Shown: piece after piece, positions 15,363-23,607 of the stretch
Numbering within the stretch: the first letter of the stretch is position 1
Layout: every line of letters starts with the position of its first letter
Assembly: GCF_003443615.1 (NCBI RefSeq)
Contig: NZ_CP031967.1
Coordinates: forward strand, 3,782,001-3,846,000
Direction: 5' to 3'
DNA from: Alteromonas sp. BL110
GTDB lineage: Bacteria > Pseudomonadota > Gammaproteobacteria > Enterobacterales > Alteromonadaceae
DNA length: 64,000 nucleotides
The notes under the pieces: model-generated
What the model was told of the DNA's origin: nothing
Databases searched by the model: none
The model's input: the letters and a program-made list of their open reading frames with translations, nothing else
Made by a program: the position numbers and the translations under genes

Positions 15363-16469
15363 TTAATTGTGTTTTTGTCTAATAGTAGAAAGGATGAAAC
15401 TGTCTATTTCGTTACTCACTGGCCCAATACTACTGTTAGTTAATATTACATAACCAAAATTCAAGTCCGTTATAGACCGAGTTAGTGCGATCCAACCGCG
15501 ATTAAATCCAGCAAAGCCGAGACTTTTGTTCTCTGAGTCAACTACATAGCTCATGCTCCAGCGCCCGTTAGTATTAGGAGCTGGCTTTATCATTAGATCA
15601 ATTAGTTTTTCTGGCAATAACTTTGAACCAATATAATGCCCATCGTTATTTCTCAACACTGCCATATTAAAGCGAGCTAAATCTATAGGCGTTGTTTGTA
15701 AACCTGCTGCAGCTTTTTCATTGAAGTACAACATACCAGTGACTTTTCCAGTATCGTCATAAGGTGTTGCCGACTTACTTAAAACTTTTTCAGTAATATT
15801 GAAAGTTGAATCCTTCATATTTAAAGGTTCGAACACGTTTTGCTGCATATAGTCTTCAAATGCCATGCCCGATACATCTTCAATTAATAGTTGCACCACT
15901 GAATAACCACCACCAGAATAAGACCACTTTGTATTTGGCGCATGAATAACTTCAACGGGTCCAGCACCGTTGTTATCACCATTTAGTGAATCAACAATAG
16001 AAGATAGCTTTTCGTGTGAGTCCCATCCAACATACGGCCCCAGCGACAAGCCTGAAGTGTGAGATAGGATATTTCTTAGCGTTACTTTTTTTACGTCAAA
16101 TTCAGAATTAGGAATCTGCCAGCGTTTGAGATATTGATTAATTGGCGCATCTAATTCGACTTTGTCTTGGGCCACAAGTTGCATTACTCCCCAAACAGTA
16201 ACCAGCTTAGAAATAGAGCCTACGTTAAACATTGTGTTCTTGGTAATTTCAACTTCTGTCGCAACGTCAGCAAAACCATAGGAGCGAAATTCGATGATTC
16301 TATTTCCATTAACGAATGCCAGTGCGACACCTGGAGCTTTATGTTTACCTAAAATCTTCGGTATTCCATCGTCCAAGCGCTTTGAGAGCTCAGACACATC
16401 AGTAAATTCTTCGGCAGTAACAAAACTGGCTAAAACGAAGGCAGATATTATCAAAATAGATCTAAACAT
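15363..16469 (-). CDS. Serine hydrolase of the class C beta-lactamase/esterase fold, cassette-borne
   Basis: A 368-residue exported protein (signal peptide about 1-19). It has the SxxK motif SISK at 85-88 and a YSG at 185-187 in place of the Y-x-N motif, the hallmarks of the Beta-lactamase family (Pfam Beta-lactamase; EstB, D-aminopeptidase, AmpC). The third motif (KTG/HxG) is not obvious; GFNRGW near residue 325 is a candidate. Lack of a proper Y-x-N makes esterase or peptidase activity more likely than beta-lactam hydrolysis. It starts 15 nt after attC site 13 with AAGGAAAG upstream and ends beside attC site 12, forming the largest cassette in the array. Confidence 0.85.
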   Translation of the reverse strand: MFRSILIISAFVLASFVTAEEFTDVSELSKRLDDGIPKILGKHKAPGVALAFVNGNRIIEFRSYGFADVATEVEITKNTMFNVGSISKLVTVWGVMQLVAQDKVELDAPINQYLKRWQIPNSEFDVKKVTLRNILSHTSGLSLGPYVGWDSHEKLSSIVDSLNGDNNGAGPVEVIHAPNTKWSYSGGGYSVVQLLIEDVSGMAFEDYMQQNVFEPLNMKDSTFNITEKVLSKSATPYDDTGKVTGMLYFNEKAAAGLQTTPIDLARFNMAVLRNNDGHYIGSKLLPEKLIDLMIKPAPNTNGRWSMSYVVDSENKSLGFAGFNRGWIALTRSITDLNFGYVILTNSSIGPVSNEIDSFILSTIRQKHN

Positions 16470-16483
16470 GACTTTCCTTGAGC

Positions 16484-16589
16484 GTATAACTTTTAAATAA
16501 GGGGCGCAGGCGCGTGGGCTATACTGCGAAGCAGCCCACGTGTATGCGTCCCAGCGAACGAAGTGAGTGACTTAATTTTTTTGTTAGGT
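16484..16589 (-). other. attC site 13, common family
   Basis: 106 bp: leftward ACCTAACAAAAAAATT at one end and AAGTTATACGC at the other, with the shared blocks CACTTCGTTCGCTGGGACG, CATACACGTGGGCTGC and its complement GCAGTATAGCCCACGCG. The latter two arms pair strongly. Confidence 0.85.
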
Positions 16590-16680
16590 GCGCTCACGCC
16601 AAGACCCCATTTAGCAGCATACTAGGAATAAAAAAGTAAAAAGCCAATAAACCTGAACTTGTAAATAGTAGTGCGACGGC

Positions 16681-16956
16681 TCAAAAAGATGCTTGAACGA
16701 AAAAGACGGAAGGTTTAAAAGAAGCACTATGCCTAAAAGCTACTACTGAAGTTTTAAAACATTCTTTAATTGCTTGGTATTTAATTGAAAGCCAAGAAAT
16801 GAGTGGAGCAAGGCTAGCAAAAGTGAGAGCAAATGCTACTTCCACACCGCCTAATTGAACTAAGAAGGCTATCTCTGGTAAAAATGCCGCCGCAACAACC
16901 ATCGCGATACCGATAAGTGCGCGTTGTAAATTAGTTAATTCATTCCATGATTTCAT
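16681..16956 (-). CDS. Small membrane protein, hypothetical, cassette-borne
   Basis: A 91-residue protein beginning MKSWNELTNLQRALIGIAMVVAAAF with two predicted membrane helices (about 10-28 and 36-54). AAAAGGA precedes the ATG; a GTG six codons upstream is inside the attC core and is less likely. The stretch 16590-16680 between the stop and the attC is unusually long for a cassette, so the C-terminus may have been altered by a frameshift. Family unknown. Confidence 0.55.
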   Translation of the reverse strand: MKSWNELTNLQRALIGIAMVVAAAFLPEIAFLVQLGGVEVAFALTFASLAPLISWLSIKYQAIKECFKTSVVAFRHSASFKPSVFFVQASF

Positions 16957-16972
16957 AGTTTTTCCTTTTAGC

Positions 16973-17057
16973 ACCTAACAATTTAGTGTCCGGAAAAAAT
17001 CCTTTATGCAAGTTGGATTATATCCGTATATCACTTTTCGGTTACTCTAAGTTATCA
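16973..17057 (-). other. attC-like site 14 (first of the array)
   Basis: Leftward it starts GATAACTTAGAGTAACC and ends CACTAAATTGTTAGGTGC. The closing core GTTAGGT is perfect; the opening core is TGATAAC. It is 85 bp long and is the site nearest the expected attI end. Confidence 0.6.
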
Positions 17058-17181
17058 CCTTAAAACAACGTATTAAATAAAAAGAAACACAACTGAGTAT
17101 AAAAGCTGGAAAGTTTCTTTTTTATTTTTTAGTGTCGCAAAAATGTGGAGTGCTGGTTATATAAACAGTGTTTTTTGAGTG

Positions 17182-17640
17182 CTACAGATAAGCATCGGGG
17201 TGAATCTTGTTTACCTTCCATTCACCATCTTCTTTAATCAAATCAAGGCTTCGAAGGTCTTCTACTTTGTCGCCATTATAGTTTCCGCTTAAAAAGACGG
17301 TAATAGTGGATTTCTCTGAAAATTCGTTTCTGCCAATCTTACCTGCACTTTGCGGGGTTACGGTTACAGTGTCGTACTTTAAATTAAGCAGATGTCGTTG
17401 AACGTTACTATTGGTGTGGTATCGCGTCAGTATGCGCGACATTTTTTCACTGGATAGGCGTATTGCTGTGTCAAGATTGTCGTCTTCGTAAACACTTTTT
17501 AGGAACATAACTGTGGTGTATTCAGGTGTGCTCTCGTCAAGCATGCCATACCGCCCAATTCCTTCTTTTTTCTCACCACAAGCCGATAAAATCAAAACTG
17601 TAAAAAGCCCTAATAGGGCGTACCACATACGCGTTTTCAT
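17182..17640 (-). CDS. Lipoprotein, DUF4878-like
   Basis: A 152-residue protein with a lipoprotein signal: a hydrophobic helix ending LILSAC, lipidated Cys at 21. The mature part (STPEYTTVMFLKSVYEDDNLDTAIRLSSEKMSRIL, then TVFLSGNYNGDKVEDLRSLDLIKEDGEWKVNKI) follows the NTF2-like pattern of DUF4878-type lipoproteins, which end with a substitution of the form 'LVKEDGxWKV'. Anchored in the periplasm or outer membrane; function unknown. It may be either the first chromosomal gene beside the array or its first cassette: a weak attC-like stretch lies upstream at 17692-17797. Confidence 0.7.
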   Translation of the reverse strand: MKTRMWYALLGLFTVLILSACGEKKEGIGRYGMLDESTPEYTTVMFLKSVYEDDNLDTAIRLSSEKMSRILTRYHTNSNVQRHLLNLKYDTVTVTPQSAGKIGRNEFSEKSTITVFLSGNYNGDKVEDLRSLDLIKEDGEWKVNKIHPDAYL

Positions 17641-17814
17641 TTAGGTTTCCTTAATATAAAGAGGTCCGTTTCTTATTGATAGTTTCATATCTTAACTAAG
17701 TCAATGTAACGACTGCCAAGAAGTTTGCTAAGCGGATTATTCACAAAAACCTGTATAAAAGCAAAGTGACGATAGGATTTTACAAATTGTTGTTATATAC
17801 GGGTTTTATTAGAA

Positions 17815-17845
17815 ACATAAAAAACGAGGCACCAGGCCTCGTTTT
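17815..17845 (-). terminator. Rho-independent terminator after cysK
   Basis: AAAACGAGGC pairs perfectly with GCCTCGTTTT around a 5-nt loop. On the leftward strand six T residues follow. It lies 25 nt beyond the cysK stop codon. Confidence 0.9.
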
Positions 17846-17869
17846 AGCATTGTTTAAATTGAAAGGCAG

Positions 17870-18835
17870 TTATTGCACTTCTTCTTGCTCGTCAAACGCA
17901 CCGGCAAATAGTGGGCTACTTAAGTAACGTTCCGTACCACTTGCTAGAAGTACCACAACTACTTTGTCTTTATTTTCTGGGCGTTCAGCAAAACGCTTAG
18001 CGGCAACAACCGCAGCACCAGAAGAAATACCCGCAAGAATACCTTCGTCAGTCATTAGCTTACGCGCCATGTCCATACATTCTTCGTTGGTAACTTGCTC
18101 AACTTCGTCGATTAGGTCTAAGTCTAGGTTACCTGGAATGAAACCGGCGCCAATACCCTGAATTTTGTGTGGTCCAGGCGTAAGTTCTTCACCTGCAAGC
18201 GCTTGCGTTATTACTGGTGAGTCTGTTGGTTCAACAGCGATAGAGGTAATTGCCTTGCCCTTTGTATTCTTGAGGTAGCGGCTTACACCCGTAATAGTAC
18301 CGCCAGTACCCACACCTGCTACAAACGCATCCACCTTACCGTCGGTATCTTCCCAAATTTCAGGGCCTGTCGTTTTTTCGTGAATGGCTGGGTTTGCTGG
18401 GTTGTCGAACTGTTGAAGCAATACGTATTTATCTGGATCTGATTCGACAATTTCTTGTGCAGCAGCGACCGCACCTTTCATGCCTTTTGGTGCTTCGGTA
18501 AGAACAAGGTTTGCGCCCAATGCTTTAAGAAGTTTACGGCGCTCTAAGCTCATGCTGCTAGGCATGGTTAGCGTTAGCTTGTACCCGCGAGAGGCAGCAA
18601 CAAACGCCAAAGCGATACCTGTGTTACCACTGGTCGGCTCTACAATTTCTTTACCTTCGGTAAGGACACCGCGCTTCTCGGCATCCCAAATCATGTTAGC
18701 GCCAATACGGCACTTAACGCTGAAACTGGGGTTACGCGATTCAATTTTTGCGTATACATTGCCTGATGTTACGCGATTTAGTTTAACTAGTGGCGTGCGG
18801 CCAATAGATAGGGAATTGTCGTCAAATACGTTCAT
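17870..18835 (-). CDS. cysK: Cysteine synthase A (O-acetylserine sulfhydrylase)
   Basis: A 321-residue pyridoxal-phosphate enzyme that makes L-cysteine from O-acetylserine and sulfide. The PLP-binding Lys is 41 in [13 protein letters not shown], the substrate loop is [11 protein letters not shown], the phosphate cup is [12 protein letters not shown], and the C-terminal part has [11 protein letters not shown]. Length and motifs match CysK better than CysM. AAGGAT lies before the ATG. A terminator follows it, so it is a single-gene unit. The 270 bp upstream, shared with the divergent MoxR gene, include a 14-bp direct repeat. Confidence 0.95.
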   Translation of the reverse strand: MNVFDDNSLSIGRTPLVKLNRVTSGNVYAKIESRNPSFSVKCRIGANMIWDAEKRGVLTEGKEIVEPTSGNTGIALAFVAASRGYKLTLTMPSSMSLERRKLLKALGANLVLTEAPKGMKGAVAAAQEIVESDPDKYVLLQQFDNPANPAIHEKTTGPEIWEDTDGKVDAFVAGVGTGGTITGVSRYLKNTKGKAITSIAVEPTDSPVITQALAGEELTPGPHKIQGIGAGFIPGNLDLDLIDEVEQVTNEECMDMARKLMTDEGILAGISSGAAVVAAKRFAERPENKDKVVVVLLASGTERYLSSPLFAGAFDEQEEVQ

Positions 18836-19106
18836 TATAAATCCTTACCTCGTTCCTTATTTTACAGGAAACCCCGTCTGTCGTGATCTGTACGACCTTT
18901 TTAGTAGTTAATAATTCAACGCGTGTGATAGTTAATAATTCACAGCCTGAATTAGGGGATTTCGTCATACCCCTATATCATTGGTCCCAATCAGTAAAAT
19001 GCAAAGTGCTTTTTAGCTATATGTTATATCTATGGGCAATCGTGAGAAGGCCTTGATATTATAGTTGAAATTGAAAAGACGAAAAATTATACGGAGTACA
19101 ACAATA

Positions 19107-19943
19107 ATGGCTTTTAGTGGCACGTCTAATTATATCGCAACCAAAGACTTACAGCTGGCGGTGAACGCTGCCATCACGCTAGAGCGTCCGCTTCTAATTA
19201 AGGGCGAGCCAGGTACCGGTAAAACTATGCTAGCTGAAGAGTTGGCAGAGAGTTTAGGCACCGAATTAATTCAGTGGCACATTAAATCTACAACCAAAGC
19301 GCAGCAAGGTTTGTACGAATATGATGCAGTATCGCGCCTTCGCGACTCTCAACTTGGCGATGACCGTGTTCACGATATAAGTAACTACATAGTAAAAGGT
19401 AAATTGTGGGAAGCATTTAGCGCAGAAAAACGCCCGGTACTGCTGATTGACGAAATCGACAAAGCCGACATTGAGTTTCCCAACGACTTGCTGCTAGAGC
19501 TCGATAAGATGGAGTTCTTCGTATACGAAACACAAGAACGTGTAGTTGCGAAGCAGCGTCCGATTGTTATTATTACCTCGAACAACGAAAAAGAGCTACC
19601 TGATGCTTTCTTGCGCCGCTGCTTCTTCCACTACATTCAATTCCCGAATCCAGATGAAATGCAAGAAATTGTTAATGTGCATTTTCCTGACCTAAAGAAA
19701 AAGCTGCTTGATGAAGCGTTAAAAGCCTTCTTTGAAATTCGCGATGTTCCAGGGCTTAAGAAAAAGCCTTCTACGTCTGAACTTATCGACTGGCTTAAGC
19801 TTTTAGTTGCGGAAGATATTCCACCTGAGGCGCTGCATTCAAAAGACGGTAAAGCAGCAATACCGCCATTATACGGCGCATTGCTTAAAAATGAGCAAGA
19901 CATTCATTTGTTTGAAAAATTGGTCTTTATGGCGCGTCGCTAA
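19107..19943 (+). CDS. MoxR-family AAA+ ATPase (CoxD-like)
   Basis: A 278-residue ATPase: Walker A GEPGTGKT at 33-40, Walker B LLIDEIDKAD with Asp115 and Glu116, sensor-1 region IVIITSNNEKELPDAFLRRCFFHY with the arginine finger. MoxR proteins pair with VWA proteins to remodel or mature metalloenzymes; CoxD does this for the Mo/Cu site of CO dehydrogenase. The ATG at 19107 is used because ACGGAGT lies 9 nt upstream and the family begins here; the frame is open further upstream. Its stop overlaps the start of the VWA gene by one base, implying coupling. Confidence 0.9.
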   Translation: MAFSGTSNYIATKDLQLAVNAAITLERPLLIKGEPGTGKTMLAEELAESLGTELIQWHIKSTTKAQQGLYEYDAVSRLRDSQLGDDRVHDISNYIVKGKLWEAFSAEKRPVLLIDEIDKADIEFPNDLLLELDKMEFFVYETQERVVAKQRPIVIITSNNEKELPDAFLRRCFFHYIQFPNPDEMQEIVNVHFPDLKKKLLDEALKAFFEIRDVPGLKKKPSTSELIDWLKLLVAEDIPPEALHSKDGKAAIPPLYGALLKNEQDIHLFEKLVFMARR

Positions 19944-21124
19944 TGCTTATTCAGTTTTTTTATACGCTGCGAAAATATCAGGTCAAAACCACGTTGCGCG
20001 AGTTGCTTGATTTACTTAAAGCGTTACAGCATCACGTGGTGTACGCCGATATCGAGGCTTTCTACAGCTTGTCTCGTACTATAATGGTGAAAGACGAAAC
20101 TCAGTACGATAAGTTCGATAGGGCGTTCGCTGAGTATTTCGAAGGCGTAGAGTCTATCGACTTGTTTGGGAAAGACATTCCTGAAGAATGGCTTCGTAAG
20201 GAAATTGAGAAAAACTTAAGCGCTGAAGAACGCGAAGCACTGCGTAAAGCGGGCGGCCTCGACGAACTGATGGAAACCTTGAAAAAACGCTTAGAAGAAC
20301 AGGAAAAACGTCACCAAGGCGGAAACAAATGGGTTGGCACGGGCGGTACCTCGCCCTTTGGCGCTTATGGCGACAACCCAGAAGGCGTGCGAATAGGGCA
20401 AAAAGGGAATAGAAAGTTCTCGGCGGCTAAAATGTGGGATAAGCGCGAGTTCAAAAACTTAAGTTCAGATGTTGAGCTGGGTACGCGTAACATTAAAGTG
20501 GCGCTAAGGAAGCTGCGCAAGTTTGCTCGCACGGGTGCCAGCGAGCATTTAGATGTGCCTACAACCATAGGCGAAACGGCTAAAAAAGGTGGCTTGCTCG
20601 ATATTCATATGGCGCCAGAACGTCATAACGCTGTAAAGGTATTGATGTTTTTTGATGTGGGCGGCTCTATGGACCCTCACGTTAAGAGCACCCAAGAGCT
20701 TTTCTCAGCAGTGCAGACCGAGTTTAAGTACCTTGAGTACTTTTATTTTCATAACTGCGTGTATGAAGAAGTATGGAAAGATAACCTCCGCCGAAATAAA
20801 GAACGCATTCCGATTTGGGATATCATTCATCGCTACGGAAAAGACTATAAAGTTATTTTTGTCGGTGACGCTACCATGGGGCCATATGAAATTACTTACC
20901 CAGGAGGCAGTGTAGAACACTGGAATGAAGAGCCTGGTAGTGTATGGATGCAACGACTGCTTAACCACTTTAACAATGCTGTATGGCTAAACCCGCAAGC
21001 TGAGAATTATTGGCCGTATTATTCGTCTATCAAAATTATTCGTGAAATTATGGAAGACAGAATGTATGGGTTAACTCTCGAAGGGTTAACGGAAGCGATT
21101 AAAGGGCTTAGTAGAAGCCGTTAA
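19943..21124 (+). CDS. VWA domain protein, CoxE-like
   Basis: A 393-residue protein. The N-terminal half (about 1-230) is helical and charged; a VWA domain follows, with the metal-site motif FFDVGGSMD (Asp238, Ser242), close to but not the textbook DxSxS. Further VWA elements are YFYFHNCVYEEVW and VIFVGDATMGPYEI. CoxE-like VWA proteins act with CoxD-type MoxR ATPases as maturation chaperones. It shares a base with the MoxR stop codon. The partner metalloenzyme is not in the window. Confidence 0.88.
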   Translation: MLIQFFYTLRKYQVKTTLRELLDLLKALQHHVVYADIEAFYSLSRTIMVKDETQYDKFDRAFAEYFEGVESIDLFGKDIPEEWLRKEIEKNLSAEEREALRKAGGLDELMETLKKRLEEQEKRHQGGNKWVGTGGTSPFGAYGDNPEGVRIGQKGNRKFSAAKMWDKREFKNLSSDVELGTRNIKVALRKLRKFARTGASEHLDVPTTIGETAKKGGLLDIHMAPERHNAVKVLMFFDVGGSMDPHVKSTQELFSAVQTEFKYLEYFYFHNCVYEEVWKDNLRRNKERIPIWDIIHRYGKDYKVIFVGDATMGPYEITYPGGSVEHWNEEPGSVWMQRLLNHFNNAVWLNPQAENYWPYYSSIKIIREIMEDRMYGLTLEGLTEAIKGLSRSR

Positions 21125-21262
21125 GTCATTTTATGGATAACGGTTTTCATGCACACGCGAATACTACGGTGGCACTAGCGTTTTAGCTAAAGATGGGTCT
21201 TATTGCGACGTTGATGATTTTGCGTTTGTCTTGATAAATCGCGTTAACTAATAGGTGTTACA

Positions 21263-22048
21263 TTGAGTTCGGATGTTTATCGCTTAGCTTTTGTTTTACT
21301 CGCAGGCGGGCAAAGTTCCCGCTATAACGGTAACAAGCTCTTATCAGAGCATCCTATTACAAAATTACCGCTTGTTCAGCACAGTGTTAACGAAGTTATT
21401 CGCGCTCGCGATAAAATAGGGTCAATAAGCAAACATCCAGTCACGGTTGTTACGGGCAAATGGCACGACAGTGTAAGTTCGCAGTTAGCAGAGGCTTTTT
21501 GTGGTCTAACTGAGACTCCTTTTGAGGTGATACACAATAGACACTGGGAAGAAGGGATAGCATCAAGTATTCGCAGCGGGCTTTCACATCTGTTGAGCCT
21601 ATCGTTGCACCCAAAAACGTCGCCTCAAACTTCCTCGCTTTCAACACCTGCGCTTTCAACGTCAGCATTACCGAGCACCAAGCCTTCACATGTGCTTTTT
21701 ACTCTTGCTGACTTGCCAAGCCTTAACACACAGGATCTTATCCGCCTTATTGATACTTCTAAAGCTTACCCAAACCACATAGTGTGTAGCGAGTGGCAGA
21801 AGCATGGGGAGAAGGACGGGCAAAGGGGTGGGCAGAAGGATGGAAAGCCTAATAGCCGGTTAACAGTGCCTGCCATTTTCCCAGAGGCAATGTTTAGCGA
21901 ATTATTAGCGCTACAGGGCGATACCGGCGCTAAGCCAATCATTAAAAAGTATGCGAAGTTAGGGAAAGTAACGGCTGTGTCTATACCGAATGCACGATTT
22001 GATATAGACACCCCACAAGATTGGGAAAATTTCAAAAAGCCAGACTAG
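21263..22048 (+). CDS. MocA-like nucleotidyltransferase (molybdenum cofactor cytidylyl- or guanylyltransferase-like)
   Basis: A 261-residue GT-A fold protein: LLAGGQSSRYNGNKLL is the nucleotide loop with the GGxSSRxxxxK signature, FTLADLPSL the metal-binding Asp motif, and IPNARFDIDTPQDW the C-terminal block of MocA/CoxC-like proteins, which attach CMP to molybdopterin for xanthine dehydrogenase-type enzymes. A hydrophilic insertion rich in Gly, Lys, Asp (KHGEKDGQRGGQKDGK) around residue 180 is unusual. The start is TTG with AGGTG upstream. Its place after the MoxR/VWA pair fits a role in molybdoenzyme maturation. Confidence 0.75.
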   Translation: MSSDVYRLAFVLLAGGQSSRYNGNKLLSEHPITKLPLVQHSVNEVIRARDKIGSISKHPVTVVTGKWHDSVSSQLAEAFCGLTETPFEVIHNRHWEEGIASSIRSGLSHLLSLSLHPKTSPQTSSLSTPALSTSALPSTKPSHVLFTLADLPSLNTQDLIRLIDTSKAYPNHIVCSEWQKHGEKDGQRGGQKDGKPNSRLTVPAIFPEAMFSELLALQGDTGAKPIIKKYAKLGKVTAVSIPNARFDIDTPQDWENFKKPD

Positions 22049-22081
22049 TACTTTTTAGGCAGCCTTCGCTAACAATTCTGT

Positions 22082-23455
22082 TTAAGCACTCGCTAAGCGA
22101 TGGGCAGCACTTGGTCGTTGAATATAAAGAAGGCGCGCTCCTAGCATTACTGCTGCCGCACTTAGCCCTACGATGAAACCAATCCAAAAGCCCGCAGCGG
22201 CCATCGGCTCAGCCGTTATCCAGTCTGTTCTTCCCAAAAGTACACCAGTAGGAAGGCCTATTAACCAGTACGACACAAAGGTAATGATAAACATCGCCGT
22301 AGTGTCTTTGTATCCGCGTAGAGCATTGGCAGAGATAACCTGAACGGCGTCTGATAGCTGAAACAGTGCAGCGTATATAAGTAGCGCATTAGCTAACGTG
22401 TAAACAGCATCGTCGCTGGTATATAGCCCAATAATGAAACCTTTAGCCAATAGGGTGAAGGTAGCCGTACATGCCGAGGTGAAAAAGCCGATAAGAATAG
22501 CAGCGCGGGCTGCAATCTTGGCCTGACGCTGATTTTTTTGTCCAATTCGATAGCCAATCCGAATTGCAGCGGCCATACCAATACTCATAGGAAACATAAA
22601 CATAAGCGCCGAGAAATTTAGGGCAACTTGATGGGCCGCTACGGTGGTGGCACCAAATGGTGCTAACAGCAACGCAACTAGCGAAAACAGCGTTACTTCG
22701 AACAAGATTGTCATAGCGATAGGCAAGCCCATTTTAAAAGTTCGGCTGATGGTTACCATGTTTGGTTTGTACAGCTGGCTAAACAAATTGTATTTTTGAA
22801 GGGCAGGGGCGAGGCGCACATAAATAAAAGTTGCAATCAGCATAGTGTAAATAACAATGCCGGTAGCAATACCACAACCAGCGCCGCCCATAGCAGGCAA
22901 TGGGCCAACACCATAAATAAACAGGTAGTTTCCGACAATATTTGCCATCAATCCGATAACGGTAATGATCATGGTCGGCTTTGTTTTACCTAGGCCTTCA
23001 CAATAGTTTCTAAGCCATTGGTACAGTGCGAATCCCGGCATGGCGAATAGCACGTAAAGCACATATTCTACGGTGATGCTGTGCAATTCAGGCGCCATTG
23101 GAAAAAGCGCTACCATATTTTCAGTGAAGGGAATTAATCCTGCTATTGCTAGTCCTACAAAGAAGATCAGGTAGCCGGCCTGCTGACTGGCATCAGCAAT
23201 GCTGCTAATACTTTTATTACCCTGTAACCGCGAAATAATAGGGGGAAGCGCGAGGGCTATACCTTGAATAAAACACATAAGTGGCACGGTTATGCTAAAT
23301 CCAAGCGCCACTGCTGCCATGTCGGTTGCACTGTAACGCCCTGCCATAATCGTATCGCTTACGCCCATTAGCATTTGTGTAATCTGCGCAACTAGTAATG
23401 GCCAGGCTAGCTTTAAAATATCTCTTCCTTCTACAAGAAAGCGTTTCTTATTCAC
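22082..23455 (-). CDS. MATE family multidrug/sodium antiporter (NorM-like)
   Basis: A 457-residue membrane protein with about 12 helices and the MATE pseudo-repeat: LAWPLLVAQITQMLMGVSDTIMAGRYSATDMAAVALG in the first half and FKMGLPIAMTILFEVTLFSLVALLLAPFGATTVAAHQVALN in the second, both typical. Such proteins export cationic drugs using sodium or proton gradients. It faces the MocA-like gene and lies downstream of moeA with about 150 bp between; a shared role with the molybdenum genes is not shown. Confidence 0.92.
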   Translation of the reverse strand: MNKKRFLVEGRDILKLAWPLLVAQITQMLMGVSDTIMAGRYSATDMAAVALGFSITVPLMCFIQGIALALPPIISRLQGNKSISSIADASQQAGYLIFFVGLAIAGLIPFTENMVALFPMAPELHSITVEYVLYVLFAMPGFALYQWLRNYCEGLGKTKPTMIITVIGLMANIVGNYLFIYGVGPLPAMGGAGCGIATGIVIYTMLIATFIYVRLAPALQKYNLFSQLYKPNMVTISRTFKMGLPIAMTILFEVTLFSLVALLLAPFGATTVAAHQVALNFSALMFMFPMSIGMAAAIRIGYRIGQKNQRQAKIAARAAILIGFFTSACTATFTLLAKGFIIGLYTSDDAVYTLANALLIYAALFQLSDAVQVISANALRGYKDTTAMFIITFVSYWLIGLPTGVLLGRTDWITAEPMAAAGFWIGFIVGLSAAAVMLGARLLYIQRPSAAHRLASA

Positions 23456-23607
23456 GGTAATTTGTCTCTATATAAGTCGCCAAGGGCGATGAGAATAATG
23501 GCTAATTGTTTCGCGTAATGCTTCGATAATTATTTTAGGTAAATACAGCTGTCAAACCGCATCGCAAAAAAAGTGATCTAACGTAAAGCGTTTAAACTAC
23601 AGCCATT

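Larger units (their letters stand above)
8961..17057 (-). mobile_element. Integron cassette array without an integrase (CALIN-like)
   Basis: About 8.1 kb of small genes, all leftward, many flanked by sites whose ends match the attC core pair (read leftward, RYYYAAC at the start and GTTRRRY at the end). Sites occur near 8961, 9657, 10444, 10805, 11142, 11398 (half), 12379, 12940, 13579, 14154, 14333, 14852, 15310, 16484 and 16973. In several cassettes the stop codon lies in or beside the first core (TAACAA), and several start codons lie within about 10-30 nt of the preceding site, as in real gene cassettes. Many sites share one long repeat family, as chromosomal integrons do. No tyrosine recombinase of the IntI type is encoded in the window. 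Boundaries are the outermost sites I accept. Confidence 0.75.
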
